Below, one piece after another: positions 24,763 to 25,655 of a stretch of 25,655 bases of DNA. This DNA is from an uncultured Lachnospiraceae bacterium (GTDB lineage Bacteria > Bacillota > Clostridia > Lachnospirales > Lachnospiraceae). Position 1 is the first letter of the stretch, and the number at the start of each line of letters is the position of its first letter. The position numbers and the translations under genes are program-made. The stretch is from NCBI GenBank assembly GCA_910587935.1, contig CAJUNP010000037.1:1-25655 (forward strand), read 5' to 3'. The notes beneath the pieces are model-generated. The model was not told where the DNA came from. It saw only the letters and a list, made by a program, of their open reading frames with translations, and did no database searches.

Positions 24763-25296
24763 TTATTTATCAGTATTGAATGAGTGGGTTAAATTATATA
24801 TTCCGATTAATAATAGTACACTGCCAACTCCTAAAATAATTGCCGGAGGTAAAACGCCTATTTTTCCTGAAATAAATGTTGTAGTTGCTCCATTATTGCC
24901 AAACATTATTGTCCATGAACCATTTATGAAAAGGTATACTGCGTACAGTACCGCACATAAACCAACGATAGAGCAGGAAAAGCCAAAAAATACTTTTTTT
25001 ATAACTTTGTTTCTTTGATTTTTTGCAATAGCAATGCTTGCTAAAATACCTAAATCCGTATTATCGGAAGTTTTATTTGCCTCATTGTTTTTCTCGCATT
25101 TCAATAATTCTGACAGGCTGATGCCTAAGGAATCTGCAAGTGGTTCTAACGTGTTTATATCCGGAAATCCCAAGCCTCTTTCCCAGCGGCTTACCGCTTT
25201 ATCAGTTACATTTAACCTTTTTGCTAACTCTGCCTGTGTGATTTGCTTTTCTTTTCTCAGGCTGGCAATAAATAAGCCTAATTTTTTTGCCTCCAT
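24763..25296 (-). CDS. XRE-type HTH regulator with C-terminal membrane segments
   Basis: 177 aa from the ATG at 25296; AGGAGG lies nine bases upstream, and a GTG directly before the ATG is an alternative start. Residues 1-60 form an HTH_3/XRE DNA-binding domain (GLFIASLRKEKQITQAELAK, then LNVTDKAVSRWERGLGFPDI) of the kind found in SinR/Cro-like repressors. Two hydrophobic stretches follow (VFFGFSCSIVGLCAVLYAVY and LPPAIILGVGSVLLLIGIYN), so the DNA-binding part would be tethered to the membrane. Such XRE-membrane proteins occur in Firmicutes, mostly of unknown target. Base composition is more AT-rich than the rest of the window, with many AAA, ATT and TTT codons, consistent with a different origin. 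Confidence 0.88.
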   Translation of the reverse strand: MEAKKLGLFIASLRKEKQITQAELAKRLNVTDKAVSRWERGLGFPDINTLEPLADSLGISLSELLKCEKNNEANKTSDNTDLGILASIAIAKNQRNKVIKKVFFGFSCSIVGLCAVLYAVYLFINGSWTIMFGNNGATTTFISGKIGVLPPAIILGVGSVLLLIGIYNLTHSFNTDK

Positions 25297-25341
25297 CACT
25301 TTGTGCCTCCTTTTTTGATTTTTATAAATTAAACATAACAC

Positions 25342-25655
25342 TTAATGGCTGATTATTGTACCGACGTATACTTTACCATCTGATATGTGTAATCTACGGT
25401 TTGTTTACATTATATTCTAACATCCTATATCCTTGATATAAAGGGTACGACATCCGTTTCTTTCGGAAGTCAAGTTCCGAACCCGTGCACTCACGATATG
25501 CAGTGGGGCATATAAAAATTCTGTTATTGTTTAACTAATCATATTTATATAATTTCAAACTTTTTATTTTCTCAAAATAGATTTTTATGAATTTTATGTA
25601 TATTTTATAAAAAATATCCTTGACATGAATGATAAATTATTGTAAGAATTAATAA
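25342..25655. other. Non-coding AT-rich tail with a GC-rich structured island
   Basis: No gene-sized frame is supported here. The sequence is strongly AT-rich except for about 25441-25510. That island contains the perfect inverted repeat TTCGGAA (25462-25468) and TTCCGAA (25475-25481) with loop GTCAAG, and a weaker CACT/AGTG pair at 25488-25505. It could be a small structured RNA, a relic of a gene, or an operator region. A plus-strand -35/-10-like pair TTTACA (25404) and TATATC (25426) stands upstream with 16-nt spacing. Confidence 0.4.
25620..25648 (+). promoter_or_regulatory. Possible promoter reading off the right edge
   Basis: A perfect TTGACA (25620-25625) is followed 17 nt later by TAAGAA (25643-25648), which matches the -10 consensus at only three bases. 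The AT-rich context makes chance matches common. Any gene it serves is outside the window. Confidence 0.3.

Overview
The window reads as core chromosome of an anaerobic, low-to-moderate GC Clostridia, most likely a Lachnospiraceae (Clostridium cluster XIVa) member. The grounds are gene order (yceD-rpmF-traX-plsX-acpP-rnc-smc-ftsY), an unpaired acetate-forming pta-ackA operon, an FtsA-like protein with a long C-terminal extension, strong AGGAGG-type ribosome binding sites, and protein sequences that look clostridial throughout. This placement is inference; no 16S gene or other marker was searched.

Layout. (1) 1-236: the 5' part of a tRNA-Leu(CAA) gene runs off the left edge on the minus strand, with its own promoter. 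(2) 237-10450, plus strand: a small membrane protein with an anti-sigma-type zinc finger; polA; coaE; an extended FtsA-like ATPase; a YycJ/WalJ metallo-hydrolase; an ACT-domain protein with its UPF0210 partner; and a KtrB/KtrA potassium uptake pair. Spacing is tight (several 4-nt overlaps or gaps under 35 nt), so much of this may be co-transcribed. (3) 10447-11712, minus strand: tmcAL (tRNA-Met cytidine acetate ligase), convergent with ktrA and sharing a TTAA stop overlap. (4) 11713-11886: divergent control region with two perfect 14-bp palindromes, one lying on the pta promoter. (5) 11887-14118: pta-ackA, acetyl-CoA to acetate plus ATP. (6) 14119-17118: three short direct repeats, a perfect consensus sigma-A promoter, yceD-rpmF, an intrinsic terminator, a TraX-family membrane protein, then plsX-acpP from a second promoter. 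(7) 17119-23630: a long hairpin before rnc, then rnc-smc-ftsY-ilvA. (8) 23676-24581: a YitT-family membrane protein. (9) 24582-25655: an AT-rich tail unlike the rest, holding a perfect 20-bp inverted repeat, a minus-strand HTH regulator with membrane segments, and a non-coding stretch with a small GC-rich structured island.

The genes cover replication and repair (polA, walJ, smc), cofactor and lipid synthesis (coaE, plsX, acpP), RNA and ribosome functions (tmcAL, rnc, rpmF, yceD, tRNA), membrane targeting (ftsY), ion balance (ktrAB) and energy metabolism (pta-ackA, ilvA). I see no CRISPR array, transposase, phage, toxin-antitoxin or biosynthetic cluster. I do not find a convincing new multi-gene system. 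The most interesting points are smaller: the operator-like palindrome pair between tmcAL and pta (an acetate-consuming tRNA modifier beside the acetate-producing operon), the repeated C-terminal domains of the FtsA-like protein, and the hairpin leader of rnc that could be an RNase III autoregulation site.
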